This document shows positions 44,713-54,851 of a stretch of DNA of 64,000 bases, in pieces. Origin of the DNA: Photobacterium lipolyticum (lineage in GTDB: Bacteria > Pseudomonadota > Gammaproteobacteria > Enterobacterales > Vibrionaceae); assembly GCF_003026475.1 (NCBI RefSeq), contig NZ_PYMC01000002.1, forward strand, positions 1-64,000, written 5' to 3'. The stretch's first letter is position 1; every line of letters starts with the position of its first letter. Below the pieces are notes generated by a model. It worked only from the letters and a program-made list of their open reading frames with translations, did no database searches and was not told the DNA's origin. The position numbers and the translations under genes are program-made.

Positions 44713-44756
44713 AAACCCTATTCAATCACAACTTGATTAAGCCGCCATTGAATAGG
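44711..44756 (-). terminator. terminator hairpin spanning the arfA stop codon
   Basis: On the leftward strand CCTATTCAAT (44756-44747) pairs with ATTGAATAGG (44726-44717), 10 bp, 20-base loop, followed by GTTTTTATCC. The first arm lies in the coding sequence (codons for S-Y-S-M) and the stop codon TAA (44739-44737) lies in the loop. Confidence 0.85.
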
Positions 44757-44961
44757 ACTCTCGTCCTGAATATTTCTCATTACGCTGGAAACTCCCCTTG
44801 CCTTTCTTCGCTTTAACAACACGCGTCTTGAATAACTTACTGGTCACAACTGCTTTTAACGCGTTGTCTCGAATCGTGCCGCGGCCAAACTCGTTGGTTT
44901 TCGCCGTCACATCAAGCTCTATAGCCTGATTAACTTGGCTTTGCTTGCGTTTCTTAGCCAT
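44737..44961 (-). CDS. arfA: alternative ribosome-rescue factor ArfA
   Basis: ArfA releases ribosomes stalled on mRNAs without a stop codon by recruiting release factor RF2, as a backup to tmRNA. This 74-residue basic protein has the family core GTIRDNALKAVVTSKLFKTR and VVKAKKGKGSF, which match E. coli ArfA around IKDNAIEALLHDPLF and VEKNKKGKGSY. The last codons lie within a terminator hairpin whose loop holds the stop codon. In E. coli a hairpin in the arfA coding region makes a non-stop mRNA that tmRNA keeps in check, and this layout suggests the same control. Single gene, with AGGAG upstream (TTTAGGAGCAATCC). Confidence 0.9.
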   Translation of the reverse strand: MAKKRKQSQVNQAIELDVTAKTNEFGRGTIRDNALKAVVTSKLFKTRVVKAKKGKGSFQRNEKYSGRESYSMAA

Positions 44962-45657
44962 GGATTGCTCCTAAATATTTATGGTTAATAATTCATCATT
45001 TGATGAATGCGAATAGATAATACCTTAATGCTCACTCTTTGTGTAACACCAATTTGTGATCAAGTAAAACTGAATCCCCCCATGCTCCGCAAACCCACAA
45101 AACTGCCCAAGTCTCTTTACCATGCCGTTTGTCTGGCACGGCATACTAACCTAACCTGATTAAGGTCAATTAAGATTAAGGTTGAAATTTCAAATTTATT
45201 TCGATGTCGATCTCGGCTGATATTATGTGATATCACTGTGAAAATTCGAATCCCGATCCAGCTTAAAGGTATTCCTTCTCGACAAATATCAATCCTATTC
45301 TAGAATTGATTAACCAAGTTAAGCGCAACGACAAAGTTGAGTGTTCTTTGATAAAAGACACAATGCTACTCGTTGCTGAAACAATGATAAATCCTGGCAT
45401 ATTGCATTCATAACACTGGCGGAATATTCGCCATTACGATGATAATTAATCTCATAAACGTCGTTTCACCCGTTAAAATAGATGATTTACACTATTTTTT
45501 TAAAATTTTTATCTCTATGATTTCAATGAAATTTAACTCATCCGATGAGCTAAAAAATGAGACGCGGAACACATTTTAATTTTTATTAGAGTCGATAATC
45601 GTTACAATATGACGCCTCAAAAAGACTTGAGACAGCATTTTAATAAGGTCATGTTCA
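44962..45657. other. intergenic region between arfA and the MaoC gene
   Basis: 696 bp, AT-rich. A small hairpin ATGCCGT/ACGGCAT lies near 45122-45144 without a T-run. No coding frame of note. It must contain the divergent promoters; no operator recognised. Confidence 0.4.
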
Positions 45658-46335
45658 ATGAAAGTAGTCGATTTTCTTAAGCAAAAGCGCGAAACGCTGG
45701 CGCAGCATCCATTTGAATTTAAAGACTGGCTATCTCCATCAATTCGCGATTACTGGATTGAGTTCCTAAGCATGGCTAACAACAGCCAATTAGCCTCTTG
45801 GGTAAAAGAACAAAAAATGGCGTCTAATGGTGAAGTCATTCCAGAACCTGCACCTATCCAACTTCACCCTGAAGCAGCCAAAATTGTCGATCAATTAACG
45901 GCTACTCTTGGTGAGGAAATCCATGTCGGTGACTGGTTAACGGTCGATCAGTCTCGTATAAACCGCTTTGCCGATGTCACGGAAGACCATCAGTGGATCC
46001 ATACTGATCCTGAACGTTCTGCAACTGAGTCTCCGTTTAAAACCACGATTGCACACGGCTTCTTAACACTGTCTCTGTTATCTGTACTAACTGACAGCGT
46101 TGATCCGGACAATACCAAGTTCCCAACCGCTAAAATGACGGTGAACTACGGTCTGAACCAGGTACGCTTTCCGTATCCTGTTAAGGAAGGCAATCGCGTG
46201 CGTGCACGTACCAAGATCCAATCTGTAACACCGATTAAACGTGGGTTGGAAATTGTTCAGGAAATTTCAGTAGAAATTGAAGGCTGCCGTCGTCCAGGCT
46301 GTGTTGCTGAATCAGTGATTCGTCTGTACTTCTAA
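45658..46335 (+). CDS. MaoC-like (R)-specific enoyl-CoA hydratase
   Basis: A 225-residue cytoplasmic hot-dog-fold hydratase that adds water to trans-2-enoyl-CoA to give (R)-3-hydroxyacyl-CoA. The hydratase-2 motif is clear: FADVTEDHQWIHTDPERS with the catalytic Asp/His pair, then TIAHGFLTLSLL. The first 90 or so residues form a longer N-terminal extension than in PhaJ (about 135 residues), seen in several Vibrionaceae MaoC proteins. Pathway unknown; fatty-acid metabolism is likely. Single gene with a terminator at 46359-46387. Confidence 0.88.
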   Translation: MKVVDFLKQKRETLAQHPFEFKDWLSPSIRDYWIEFLSMANNSQLASWVKEQKMASNGEVIPEPAPIQLHPEAAKIVDQLTATLGEEIHVGDWLTVDQSRINRFADVTEDHQWIHTDPERSATESPFKTTIAHGFLTLSLLSVLTDSVDPDNTKFPTAKMTVNYGLNQVRFPYPVKEGNRVRARTKIQSVTPIKRGLEIVQEISVEIEGCRRPGCVAESVIRLYF

Positions 46336-46358
46336 ATTTAATATTACATATTATTTAC

Positions 46359-46387
46359 TAAGGCCATCCATTGATAGCCTTAGTTTT
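46359..46387 (+). terminator. terminator of the MaoC-like gene
   Basis: CTAAGGC (46359-46365) pairs with GCCTTAG (46377-46383), followed by TTTT. Confidence 0.7.
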
Positions 46388-46400
46388 ATCACGATTGTTA

Positions 46401-47087
46401 TTACGACTTATTAATCACTTTTAATGCTTCTTTCTGGCTCATCGCTGATAACTGATCACGGTGTTTGGTGACAAATTGAGACACATACTCAGGATCGGTT
46501 TTTGAATATTCCCGCAATACCCAACCAATGGCTTTGCGGATAAAGAACTCTTTCTCATGTGCCAGCATCAGAATGGTTTCTTCCAGTAAAGGAAGATTGG
46601 TTTCACTTTTATGTTTCAAGTGAGCAAGTAACGATGCTCGTCTGAACCACATATTATCAGACTGCCGCCATTCAATGAGCTTCGCTTCAAATGCCCGGTG
46701 TGTTCTGACCAGCTCGCCAATCAAGTTGGAAGAGAGTTTATCCACCGTGTCCCAATTGTCTGCGCTTTGCAGCATTTCTTCATAAATCGCAAAGGCTTCT
46801 TTAGTACGAAATTCTTTGTAGTACTCCGCCACATCCATCGCCAGATAGAGCTCTTCTCGATATACGCCAGACCATAACCACAAGACCAGTCGGCGATACT
46901 GGGTAAAATCAGATACCGTTGTATGCTGCCGAGCTTGCTTGAAAATCAAGTGTCGCTGAGGGGTTTTGACACCATAGAATGGCTGTTCCGTTTTCATATA
47001 AGCCTGCATGCCAGCAGCGGCATCAACATCCATCGCTTCGGCCAATCGCTGCTGCATAAAAATCACCATAGGTATCATCAATGACAT
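46401..47087 (-). CDS. AlkD-like DNA alkylation repair protein
   Basis: A 228-residue all-helical HEAT-like repeat protein of the AlkD family of DNA glycosylases, which remove N3- and N7-alkylated purines. Typical features are YGVKTPQRHLIFKQ, NWDTVDKLSSNLIGELV with the catalytic-region aspartate, MWFRRASLLAHLKHK and FFIRKAIGWVLREYSKTDPE. The start ATG at 47087 has GGAAG upstream; later ATGs at 47078 and 47069 are possible. Single gene between the MaoC and purine-permease terminators. Confidence 0.88.
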   Translation of the reverse strand: MSLMIPMVIFMQQRLAEAMDVDAAAGMQAYMKTEQPFYGVKTPQRHLIFKQARQHTTVSDFTQYRRLVLWLWSGVYREELYLAMDVAEYYKEFRTKEAFAIYEEMLQSADNWDTVDKLSSNLIGELVRTHRAFEAKLIEWRQSDNMWFRRASLLAHLKHKSETNLPLLEETILMLAHEKEFFIRKAIGWVLREYSKTDPEYVSQFVTKHRDQLSAMSQKEALKVINKS

Positions 47088-47186
47088 GAAGAGTGCTTCC
47101 TTTTTTACTGCTGAATTCTACTATCCGTTTCGACGGCCGCATTGAAACATATACCCATTACATTTAACAATAATTAACCCGTTAAA

Positions 47187-47216
47187 AAAAAGAGCACAGA
47201 TAATCTGTGCCCTTTT
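47187..47216 (-). terminator. terminator of the purine-uptake gene block
   Basis: Leftward it reads GGGCACAGA, TTA, TCTGTGCTC followed by eight T. It ends the transcript of the AzgA/GhxQ-type permease gene. Confidence 0.88.
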
Positions 47217-47240
47217 TCTCAGTCCTTCATCCGCTCTGGG

Positions 47241-48626
47241 TTAAATTGCCCATCCTCCGGCGTAGAAAACAACGAGAACCGCTGCGATTAGCACCGTACC
47301 GATATTCAGGCGCTTCCATTCACCCGAAATAACGCGGCCAATAACCAGACAACTAAAGCCAAGCATAATACCTGTTACAATATTGCAGGTTAGTACAATA
47401 AATACTGCACACACCATGCCAGACATAGCATCGACAGAATCATTCATGTCCAGCTTAGTAACATTACTAAGCATCAATAAACCAACATACATCAGTGCCG
47501 GTGCTGTTGCGTAAGCCGGAACCAGGTAGCTGACCGGCGACAAGAAAATCATCAGTAAGAATAACCCACCGACTACGGTGGCAGTCAGGCCAGTCTTACC
47601 ACCTGCTGCGGTACCTGCCGCTGATTCAATATAAACAGCCGCAGGTGCACCACCAACAAAGCCCGCAAAGATGCTGCTGACTGAATCGGATGTCAGTGCC
47701 TTACCGCCGTTAATGATTTGTCCGTCTTTATCAAGCAGGTTAGCTTGTCCGGCAACAGCACGAATGGTTCCTGTGGCATCAAATATCGCAGTCATCACCA
47801 GTGCCAGTACACTCGGAATAACAATCGGATTTAACGCACCCATAATATCCATGGTGCCAAGTAACGACTCACCTTCCGCACCAAATGATGGCATGGCAAA
47901 TAACCCTTGGTACGTAACATTCGGGTCAAAGATCAGGCCAAACACAGAAATCGCTACAATCACCAGCAAGATACCACCAGGAACCCGACGACGCTCTAAA
48001 CCAAAGATAGCAGCCAGACCAAGCAACGACATCAATACAGGTAACGACGTAAATTCACCCAATGTCACAGGCAAGCCGTCAAACGGATTTTTAATGACCA
48101 GTCCGACGCTATTGGCAGCAATCAACAGCAGGAACAATCCGATACCAATTCCGGTACCGTGGGCGATACCAAATGGCAAATTGGTCAGGATCCACTGGCG
48201 AACACCAGTGACGGTAATGCCGGTAAACACAACCCCCATCAGAAATACCGCGCCCAAAGCCACAGGAATACTTACCCCCTGCCCTAGTACCAAGCTGAAC
48301 GCGGTAAATGCCGTCAGTGAAATTGCGCAGCCAATTGCCATTGGCAATTTAGCCCACAGGCCCATCAGCAACGAACCAAATGCCGCAACCAAACAAGTGG
48401 CGATAAATACCGCCCCCTGATTAAAGCCGGCAACACCTAACATACTTGGTACAACAATCACGGAATAGACCATAGCCAGGAAGGTGGTCAAGCCTGCAAC
48501 CAACTCCTGACGAACCGAACTGCCTCGCTCTGTAATATAAAAATATGAATCTAATTTACTTCCACTTACTGTATCCGATGTACCTTCACTGGGTTGTCCG
48601 GATTGTAACGTACTGTTATCAGACAT
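47241..48626 (-). CDS. ghxQ: purine (hypoxanthine/guanine/adenine) NCS2 permease, AzgA/GhxQ type
   Basis: A 461-residue inner-membrane proton symporter with about 12-13 helices. The family hallmarks are [39 protein letters not shown], an [13 protein letters not shown] stretch and [20 protein letters not shown]. These place it with the E. coli AzgA-like group (GhxP, GhxQ, AdeP, AdeQ). Its position after guaD is that of ghxQ (ygfQ) in E. coli, which transports guanine and hypoxanthine; the exact substrate is inferred. Last gene of the locus, 147 bp after guaD. Confidence 0.88.
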   Translation of the reverse strand: MSDNSTLQSGQPSEGTSDTVSGSKLDSYFYITERGSSVRQELVAGLTTFLAMVYSVIVVPSMLGVAGFNQGAVFIATCLVAAFGSLLMGLWAKLPMAIGCAISLTAFTAFSLVLGQGVSIPVALGAVFLMGVVFTGITVTGVRQWILTNLPFGIAHGTGIGIGLFLLLIAANSVGLVIKNPFDGLPVTLGEFTSLPVLMSLLGLAAIFGLERRRVPGGILLVIVAISVFGLIFDPNVTYQGLFAMPSFGAEGESLLGTMDIMGALNPIVIPSVLALVMTAIFDATGTIRAVAGQANLLDKDGQIINGGKALTSDSVSSIFAGFVGGAPAAVYIESAAGTAAGGKTGLTATVVGGLFLLMIFLSPVSYLVPAYATAPALMYVGLLMLSNVTKLDMNDSVDAMSGMVCAVFIVLTCNIVTGIMLGFSCLVIGRVISGEWKRLNIGTVLIAAVLVVFYAGGWAI

Positions 48627-48773
48627 GATGATAGTTCCTTTGTCATTTGGAGCAAGAAGCCGTGTAAGACGTAATCTTCGCCCACTGCGGCTTGCTCGCT
48701 CATCACTGTTTAATCACAAATATTCTGTTGAGCTTCCTCTCAACAATGCTTATTTTTCAACTTAATGAATCAT

Positions 48774-50090
48774 TTAACCGCGCTCATAAACCAAACGTCC
48801 ATCGACATAGGTACGGTAGATACTGCGATCATCGCCCAGTGTCATTAATACAAACAATTCTTCGGCCAGATCTTTGGAGCTGTCGAAGCGAAGCTGCTGA
48901 AGCGGGGTGGAACAAGGATCAATAACCACAAAATCCGCCTCTTTGCCGATATCAAAGTTACCAATCAGGTGATCAAGCGATAAGGATTTAGCTCCGCCCA
49001 GCGTCGCTAAATAAAAGGCTTCAAAGGCTGACAATCGATGCTGTTGCAACTGCATCACTTTGTAAGCTTCGTTGAGGGTTTGCAGCATATTGAACGTGGT
49101 ACCGGCACCAATATCGGTGCCCATTCCCACTTTTACTTTACGTTGCCAGGCTTCTTGCAGTTTGAACAAACCGCTGCCGAGATACAGGTTCGAGGTCGGA
49201 CAGAATGCAATCGCTGAATCGGTATCATGCAGACAATCCCACTCTTTATCTTCGAGGTGGATACAGTGGGCAAATACACTCTTTGAGCCCGTTAACCCAT
49301 GCTGATGATAAACGTCTAAATAACCATCCTGCTCGGGGAATAGCTCTTTGACCCACTCGATTTCATTTTTGTTTTCGCATAAATGGGTATGCAAATAAGT
49401 ATCCGGATACTCTTGCTTCAATTTGCCGGCCATGGCTAACTGCTCGGGCGAAGACGTCGGCGCGAATCGCGGCGTTATCGCATACAACAAACGTCCACGT
49501 TTATGCCATTTTTCAATCAGCTCTTTGGTCTGATTATAACTGGTTTCTGGGGTATCAAGCAGGTAATCAGGCGCATTACGGTCCATCATCACCTTACCGG
49601 CAATAATCCGCATGTTAATGTTTTCTGCGGCCTCAAATAACGCATCGACAGATTCCGGGTGTACCGTACCGAAGACTAAAGCCGTTGTTGTTCCGTTGCG
49701 CAGCAGCTGCTTCAAAAAGAACGCAGACATTTCGCGCGCATAATCTTTATCTTTGTAACGGGCCTCTGTCGGGAAGGTGTAATTATTGAGCCATTCCAGC
49801 AATTGCTCGCCATACGCACCCACCATTTCGGCTTGCGGGTAATGAATATGCGTATCAATAAAGCCCGGCATCAGGATCTTACCTGGGTAACTGCGGATAC
49901 GAACCGAATCCGGCACCATATCTTTGCCATCTTGCCAGTTGCCGACCCACTCGATGCGGCCATTGGCTATCAGCATTAATCCATCATCGATATACCGAAC
50001 GTTTTTTTCAATATCTTCCGGATTATCGACTACTCTCGCAATATCTAGAATTGACGCACGAATTGCTTTAACTGATTGAGAGTGTTCCAT
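48774..50090 (-). CDS. guaD: guanine deaminase
   Basis: This enzyme deaminates guanine to xanthine and ammonia in the cytoplasm. Its 438 residues (E. coli GuaD 439) form an amidohydrolase barrel with zinc ligands in DTHIHYPQ, HTHLCENKNEIEW, FAHCIHLED and MGTDIGAGT. The segment EMVGAYGEQLLEWLNNYTFP is characteristic of guanine deaminases. It lies between the xanthine permease and the purine permease genes, as in E. coli. The product xanthine is the substrate expected for the molybdenum hydroxylases encoded upstream. Confidence 0.95.
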   Translation of the reverse strand: MEHSQSVKAIRASILDIARVVDNPEDIEKNVRYIDDGLMLIANGRIEWVGNWQDGKDMVPDSVRIRSYPGKILMPGFIDTHIHYPQAEMVGAYGEQLLEWLNNYTFPTEARYKDKDYAREMSAFFLKQLLRNGTTTALVFGTVHPESVDALFEAAENINMRIIAGKVMMDRNAPDYLLDTPETSYNQTKELIEKWHKRGRLLYAITPRFAPTSSPEQLAMAGKLKQEYPDTYLHTHLCENKNEIEWVKELFPEQDGYLDVYHQHGLTGSKSVFAHCIHLEDKEWDCLHDTDSAIAFCPTSNLYLGSGLFKLQEAWQRKVKVGMGTDIGAGTTFNMLQTLNEAYKVMQLQQHRLSAFEAFYLATLGGAKSLSLDHLIGNFDIGKEADFVVIDPCSTPLQQLRFDSSKDLAEELFVLMTLGDDRSIYRTYVDGRLVYERG

Positions 50091-50270
50091 ATAGACCTCT
50101 AATTATGATTCCCTTACGTCTTACAGGTAGTCACTTTGATGTAGGGCTGTGTGACTTCGCTACCCTGACGCGTAGTTTTCTAAACTTGGTACTGTCTGAA
50201 TAGTTAAAAACTAAACCCTTAAAGCTACGGCATGTATTGCCTGAAATCTGTGATGACTACTGTTCAGTGA

Positions 50271-51683
50271 TCAACTTTTCTCCAACTCTGTCTGTTGTTC
50301 CATTGTTTGCTGCTCTTCAAGCGCCCGGTTGCAGGCTTCGCATTCTTTGATCTGCTCGACTAACGCTTCACGCTTCTCTTCGGCACTTTCCGCCTCATCC
50401 TCACGATTAATACCAATAAAGAAGTTCATTCCCAATGCCACCAACGACCCCGTTGTGATCCCTGAGCCTAAAATTACACGCATTGAATCAGGTAAATTAG
50501 TTAGGATTTCAGGGCGCACGGTAACGGCCATACCCGATGCGACACCGACGGCGATGATCAGCATGTTACGTTTGGTGAAATTGATACGAGAAAGAATGCC
50601 AATACCGGCAGAGATGATCATGGCGAACATCACCAAACCTGCACCACCAAGAACCGGAGATGGAATGGTAACGACGATGCCACCGAGTTTAGGGAACAAA
50701 CCTGCAAGTAACATGATGCCGCCGGTAACAGCCACGACATGACGACTTGCCACGCCAGTAATCGACACAATACCCACGTTCTGGCTGAATGATGAAAATG
50801 GCGTTGCACCAAATAGCGATGCAAGTGCACTTCCCATACCATCACACAAGATGCCTTTCGATAATTTTTTACCGGTCAGCTTGGTATGAGTCGCGTCACT
50901 CAAGGCAAGAAAGTCACCGGTTGATTCCATAATGGTGACCAGGTACGCAATCGACATACCGATAATGCCACTGATAGTAAAGCTCACGCCAAAGGGCAAC
51001 AATTCGGGCAGCGCAAAAAATTGTGCATCACGCACTGGCGAAAAATCGACAATACCCATGAAGATGGCAACCACATATCCTACCGCCATGCCGATAACGA
51101 TAGCCGCGGCAGAGATGATCCCCTTGCCAACTTGCGACAACACAATGACTACCACCAGTACCAGCAAACCTAACATCAGGTTACTGACCTGGCCGTACTG
51201 TTCCTGACCAACAAAACCACCCGCAAACCAATCGACTGAGACCGGCAGGATTGTCAGACCAATCAGGACCACTACAGTGCCGGAGACAACAGGGGGAAAC
51301 AATTTACGGATTTGCGGCATAAACCGGCTACCAATGATCATAACCAGCGAACCGACCAGTGATGCCCCGAAGATACCGGAGACCCCGGCATCCAGACCAA
51401 TGGAAATAGAAATCGCAACAAAAGTAAAGCTGGTGCCCATGACCACTGGCAGACGAATGCCTACCGGGCCAACCCCCTTACACTGAATAATGGTAACAAC
51501 ACCAGATACCATTAAAGCTGCATTAACTAAAACCACCATTTGATCCGTCGGCAAACCAATCGCACTTCCCACCACTAACGGCACGGCGATAATGGCCCCC
51601 ATTGCGGCCAGCATATGTTGGAGTGCTAACAGAATCGATGCCCCGACCGGCGGTTTGTCTTCAACGTTATAGAACAATTTCAT
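50271..51683 (-). CDS. xanQ: xanthine permease, XanQ type (NCS2 family)
   Basis: A 470-residue NAT/NCS2 xanthine-proton symporter with about 14 membrane segments. Features are LLALQHMLAAMGAIIAVPLV at the start, the QNVGIVSITGVASRHVV segment containing the NAT signature region (FSQNVGIVSITGVASR), and an IMESTGDFLALSD helix with the substrate-binding glutamate. It holds the place of xanQ (ygfO) between xdhD and guaD. The C-terminal tail is charged, Glu-rich and coiled-coil-like. Confidence 0.92.
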   Translation of the reverse strand: MKLFYNVEDKPPVGASILLALQHMLAAMGAIIAVPLVVGSAIGLPTDQMVVLVNAALMVSGVVTIIQCKGVGPVGIRLPVVMGTSFTFVAISISIGLDAGVSGIFGASLVGSLVMIIGSRFMPQIRKLFPPVVSGTVVVLIGLTILPVSVDWFAGGFVGQEQYGQVSNLMLGLLVLVVVIVLSQVGKGIISAAAIVIGMAVGYVVAIFMGIVDFSPVRDAQFFALPELLPFGVSFTISGIIGMSIAYLVTIMESTGDFLALSDATHTKLTGKKLSKGILCDGMGSALASLFGATPFSSFSQNVGIVSITGVASRHVVAVTGGIMLLAGLFPKLGGIVVTIPSPVLGGAGLVMFAMIISAGIGILSRINFTKRNMLIIAVGVASGMAVTVRPEILTNLPDSMRVILGSGITTGSLVALGMNFFIGINREDEAESAEEKREALVEQIKECEACNRALEEQQTMEQQTELEKS

Positions 51684-51972
51684 TTCAATACCATCCGTTT
51701 CTGATACTTCCTTGGACGTAGCCTGTTAAGCCGTAATCCGCGAAAAGATTGGACGAGTATGGAATCGATAACCCGGCTAGAATTTCCCCAAAGGGCCTCT
51801 CACTCAGCCATACAGCCCAGTGCGCCTTCACCCTTAAACACTATGACCAACCAGCGGGTGAACTCACCCGTTAATCCGTCTTTTTTTTACCAGCCAAATT
51901 ATGACAGCTCACTCGCTAAATAAAGAAACGGTCGCTTTCCCATCCCCAGAAAAGCAACCGCTTCAACATTAC
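51684..51972. other. gap between xdhD and xanQ
   Basis: 289 bp. A stem CGGGTGA/TCACCCG lies near 51855-51872 with a T-run (TTTTTTTT) some 11 bases later on the rightward strand, where no gene needs it. A promoter for xanQ-guaD-ghxQ may lie here. Confidence 0.35.
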
Positions 51973-54849
51973 TTAGAGCTTATTAAGACCTTTCAGCACC
52001 TTCTCTGGTGTGAAGTTCCATTCTCGGATCCACACCCCGCAGGCGTCATGAATCGCGGTGGCAATAGCCGGAGCGGCACCGTTAACGCCAATTTCAGAGA
52101 TTGACTTGGCACCATACGGGCCGACAGGATCATCACTTGGCACCAGTGCTGCACGGAAATCACGAGGAATATCGCCGATCATCGGTGCGCCGTAGCTCTT
52201 CAGATCCGTGTTCATCGGCACCCCGTTTTCGTCGTACATCAGCTCTTCGCACATACTGTGGCCGATGGCACGCATGCTGGCACCGTAGATCTGGCCCAGA
52301 GCCAAATCAGGATTGATTGGCGTACCACAGTCAAGCAGGGCATGGAACTTGTTAAGTTTGATCTCACCGGTACGGGTATTCACCGCCACTTCGGCGAAGT
52401 TCGCGCCATAAGGGAAGGCAAAATCAGAAGTAATGAAGCTGCCGCTGGTCAGCAACTGGCCCCAGCCTTTACCGCCTTCAGCCTGATGAGCAATGTCACC
52501 GAAGGTGACTTGCTTGCCGTCTTTGCCTTCCACCGTTGCAGGGAAGACCAGTTTCACATCAGCAACCTCTTCGCCCAGCATTTCGGCACCGCAGATCAAG
52601 ATTCGCTCCCGCATGGCTTCCGCCGCTTTCTTCGCTGCATTACCAGAGAAGCAGGTACCGGAAGAAGCATAAGCGCCCTTATCAAACGGACAGTGATCGG
52701 TATCGCCCGAGATCACCGTGATTTCTTCTAACGGCATCTTCAGTGTTTCGGCGGCAATTTTGCCTACCACAAGATCCAGACCTGTACCGATATCAGCACC
52801 GCCGGAGTGGACAATCAAAGTACCGTCAGAGGCTAGTTTGGCCTTGCAGTTAGCCTGGTCAATATCAGGGATCCCTGATTTTTGCTGGATAATGGCAACA
52901 CCACGGCCTACGGTCCAGTCTTTACCTAAGTCTTCTTTTGGCAGATCCCAGCCGAACTCTTCACGTCCCTGACGCAACACTTCGTCCAGCGCACAAGAAA
53001 GAACGCGAGGCGGCTCTGCAGGAAGATCACCCTCGCCCACTGCACCTTTGATCTTCAGCGCATCACCTTCGTGAACACGGTTCTTCTCGATGATATCGAG
53101 CAGATCCATATCCAGCTCTTCGGCCAGCTCTGCCAGCATCATGGTTAAGGCAAACACGCCTTTTGGTGCACCGTACCCCTGGTAGGCACCGGTTGGACAG
53201 ATATTTGAATAATACGTCGTAACCTTAAAGCGCACGTTATCAATCGGATAGAGCGGCAGTGACAACGCAGGACCATTTGAAGGTACGGTTAAGGCATGGT
53301 TACCATAAGGGCCGGTATTGGCCTGGAAATCCATGTCGATCGCCGTCAACGTACCGTCTTTTTTCATCCCCACTTTCAGGTTCACCTTCGCAACATGGCG
53401 AGTTGAACACGCGGTGAACTCTTCTTCACGGGTGTAGTGCAAATAAACCGGGCGGCCGGTTGTGAAGGTAGCAAACGCAGTTAAGTCTTCAACCAGGATG
53501 TCCTGCTTGGAGCCAAAGCCCCCGCCGACACGTTCTTTAACCACATGTACACGGTTCTGTTTGATCCCCAGGATCTTCGCTACCTGGCGGCGAACATGGA
53601 AGGGGACCTGTGTTGAGGCATGCATAACAACGCGGTTACCATCCATATAGGCATAACAGATGTGCATTTCTGTCGGTGCCTGCTGCGCTTGCTTAGACTC
53701 ATATGTGCGCTCAAAGATCACGTCTGCATCTGCAAACCCCTGGTCGATATCACCGATCTGTCCTTTAACGGAAGCGGCAATGTTCTTGCGCGGCTCACAG
53801 CCAATCGGGAAGTTGACAATCAGTTTGCCTTCACGTGGATCGGCATTTTTGTTCTGCTCTTCCAAATCTGCAGGTGCGCCCGCCATATACTCAATCGGTT
53901 CATTGTGAATGATCGGCGCATCGGCAGCTTGTGCTTCGTCGATACTCATTACCGGCTTCAGCACGTCGTATTCAACATCAATCAGTTTCAGCGCGGCTTC
54001 TGCAATTTCAACACTTTCTGCAACCACAGCGGCGACACGGTCACCCACATGGCGCAATTTCTGACAGAACATACGGCGGTCAAGCGGTGACGGCTCAGGG
54101 CCTGTCTGGCCGCCCGGGGTGTAAGGAATATCCGGACAGTTTTCATGAGTGATGATGTGGACTACCCCTTCCAGCGCCTCAGCTTTACTCACGTCTAATC
54201 GTTTGATCCATGCATGGGGATGCGGGCTGCGCAGTACCTTAAGGACACAGGCATCCGCCGGAATGCGATCTTCTACATAACAAGGCTTGGCCTGAACCAT
54301 TTTCACTGAGTCGTCTTTCGGGCTCACTTTGCCGATCACGTCGAGCTCATCGCAAAATTCTGGCGCAACTTCTTCTGTATATTCTGGAGAATTTTTACGC
54401 TTCGCCGCCAACTCCACCACCTGGTAGAACTGCTGATAACCGGCATCGCGGCTGAATAAACCGGAGAGCGCATCATCGATCTCCTCACGGCTCGGCATCA
54501 CAATGCGTTCAAGCAACTCGGTTAAGATCAAAGCTGCCGCAGGATCGTTATAACCCGACTGTACAACACCGACATCGATCATTGCCTGCTGGACGACGCT
54601 CAACTTATTGTGCGTGCTGAGTGATTCAGCCGTCTTCACTTCCGCACCTTCCAATTGTGCTGCGATCAGCAAAGACGCATTGACCAGTTTGCCGTTAAGT
54701 AAAATAACGTCAGAACCGGCAAAGCCAAAACCGTCATCACTGTTGCGAACTGAGTGCAGCCCCAAACCGTGCAATACTTTCTGGACATTTTCACCCGCTT
54801 TGCAGTTGAGTTCCTGAGAGCGGTTATTAAGAGTAAAGGTGATAGTCAT
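51973..54849 (-). CDS. xdhD: XdhD-type molybdenum hydroxylase (putative hypoxanthine oxidase)
   Basis: A large molybdopterin enzyme of 958 residues, like E. coli XdhD (956). The N-terminal 160 residues keep the shape of a 2Fe-2S domain but lack its cysteines (VRNSDDGFGFAGSDVILLNG, VQSGYNDPAAALI), just as in E. coli. The molybdenum part has VKERVGGGFGSKQD, GPYGNHALTVPSNGPALSLP, ICPTGAYQGYGAPKG and GPYGAKSISEIGVNG with the catalytic glutamate. Electrons probably leave through partner subunits such as the FAD protein directly upstream. I use the ATG at 54849, seven bases after GGAGG and two bases from the ygfM stop. Confidence 0.92.
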   Translation of the reverse strand: MTITFTLNNRSQELNCKAGENVQKVLHGLGLHSVRNSDDGFGFAGSDVILLNGKLVNASLLIAAQLEGAEVKTAESLSTHNKLSVVQQAMIDVGVVQSGYNDPAAALILTELLERIVMPSREEIDDALSGLFSRDAGYQQFYQVVELAAKRKNSPEYTEEVAPEFCDELDVIGKVSPKDDSVKMVQAKPCYVEDRIPADACVLKVLRSPHPHAWIKRLDVSKAEALEGVVHIITHENCPDIPYTPGGQTGPEPSPLDRRMFCQKLRHVGDRVAAVVAESVEIAEAALKLIDVEYDVLKPVMSIDEAQAADAPIIHNEPIEYMAGAPADLEEQNKNADPREGKLIVNFPIGCEPRKNIAASVKGQIGDIDQGFADADVIFERTYESKQAQQAPTEMHICYAYMDGNRVVMHASTQVPFHVRRQVAKILGIKQNRVHVVKERVGGGFGSKQDILVEDLTAFATFTTGRPVYLHYTREEEFTACSTRHVAKVNLKVGMKKDGTLTAIDMDFQANTGPYGNHALTVPSNGPALSLPLYPIDNVRFKVTTYYSNICPTGAYQGYGAPKGVFALTMMLAELAEELDMDLLDIIEKNRVHEGDALKIKGAVGEGDLPAEPPRVLSCALDEVLRQGREEFGWDLPKEDLGKDWTVGRGVAIIQQKSGIPDIDQANCKAKLASDGTLIVHSGGADIGTGLDLVVGKIAAETLKMPLEEITVISGDTDHCPFDKGAYASSGTCFSGNAAKKAAEAMRERILICGAEMLGEEVADVKLVFPATVEGKDGKQVTFGDIAHQAEGGKGWGQLLTSGSFITSDFAFPYGANFAEVAVNTRTGEIKLNKFHALLDCGTPINPDLALGQIYGASMRAIGHSMCEELMYDENGVPMNTDLKSYGAPMIGDIPRDFRAALVPSDDPVGPYGAKSISEIGVNGAAPAIATAIHDACGVWIREWNFTPEKVLKGLNKL

Positions 54850-54851
54850 GA

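Noticed and set aside
45122-45144. Terminator or small RNA at the ATGCCGT/ACGGCAT hairpin
   Set aside because: The stem is short, has no T-run and no associated promoter that I could identify.
47671-48420. 249-codon rightward frame opposite the purine permease gene
   Set aside because: It is the antisense shadow of a clearly conserved membrane transporter gene.
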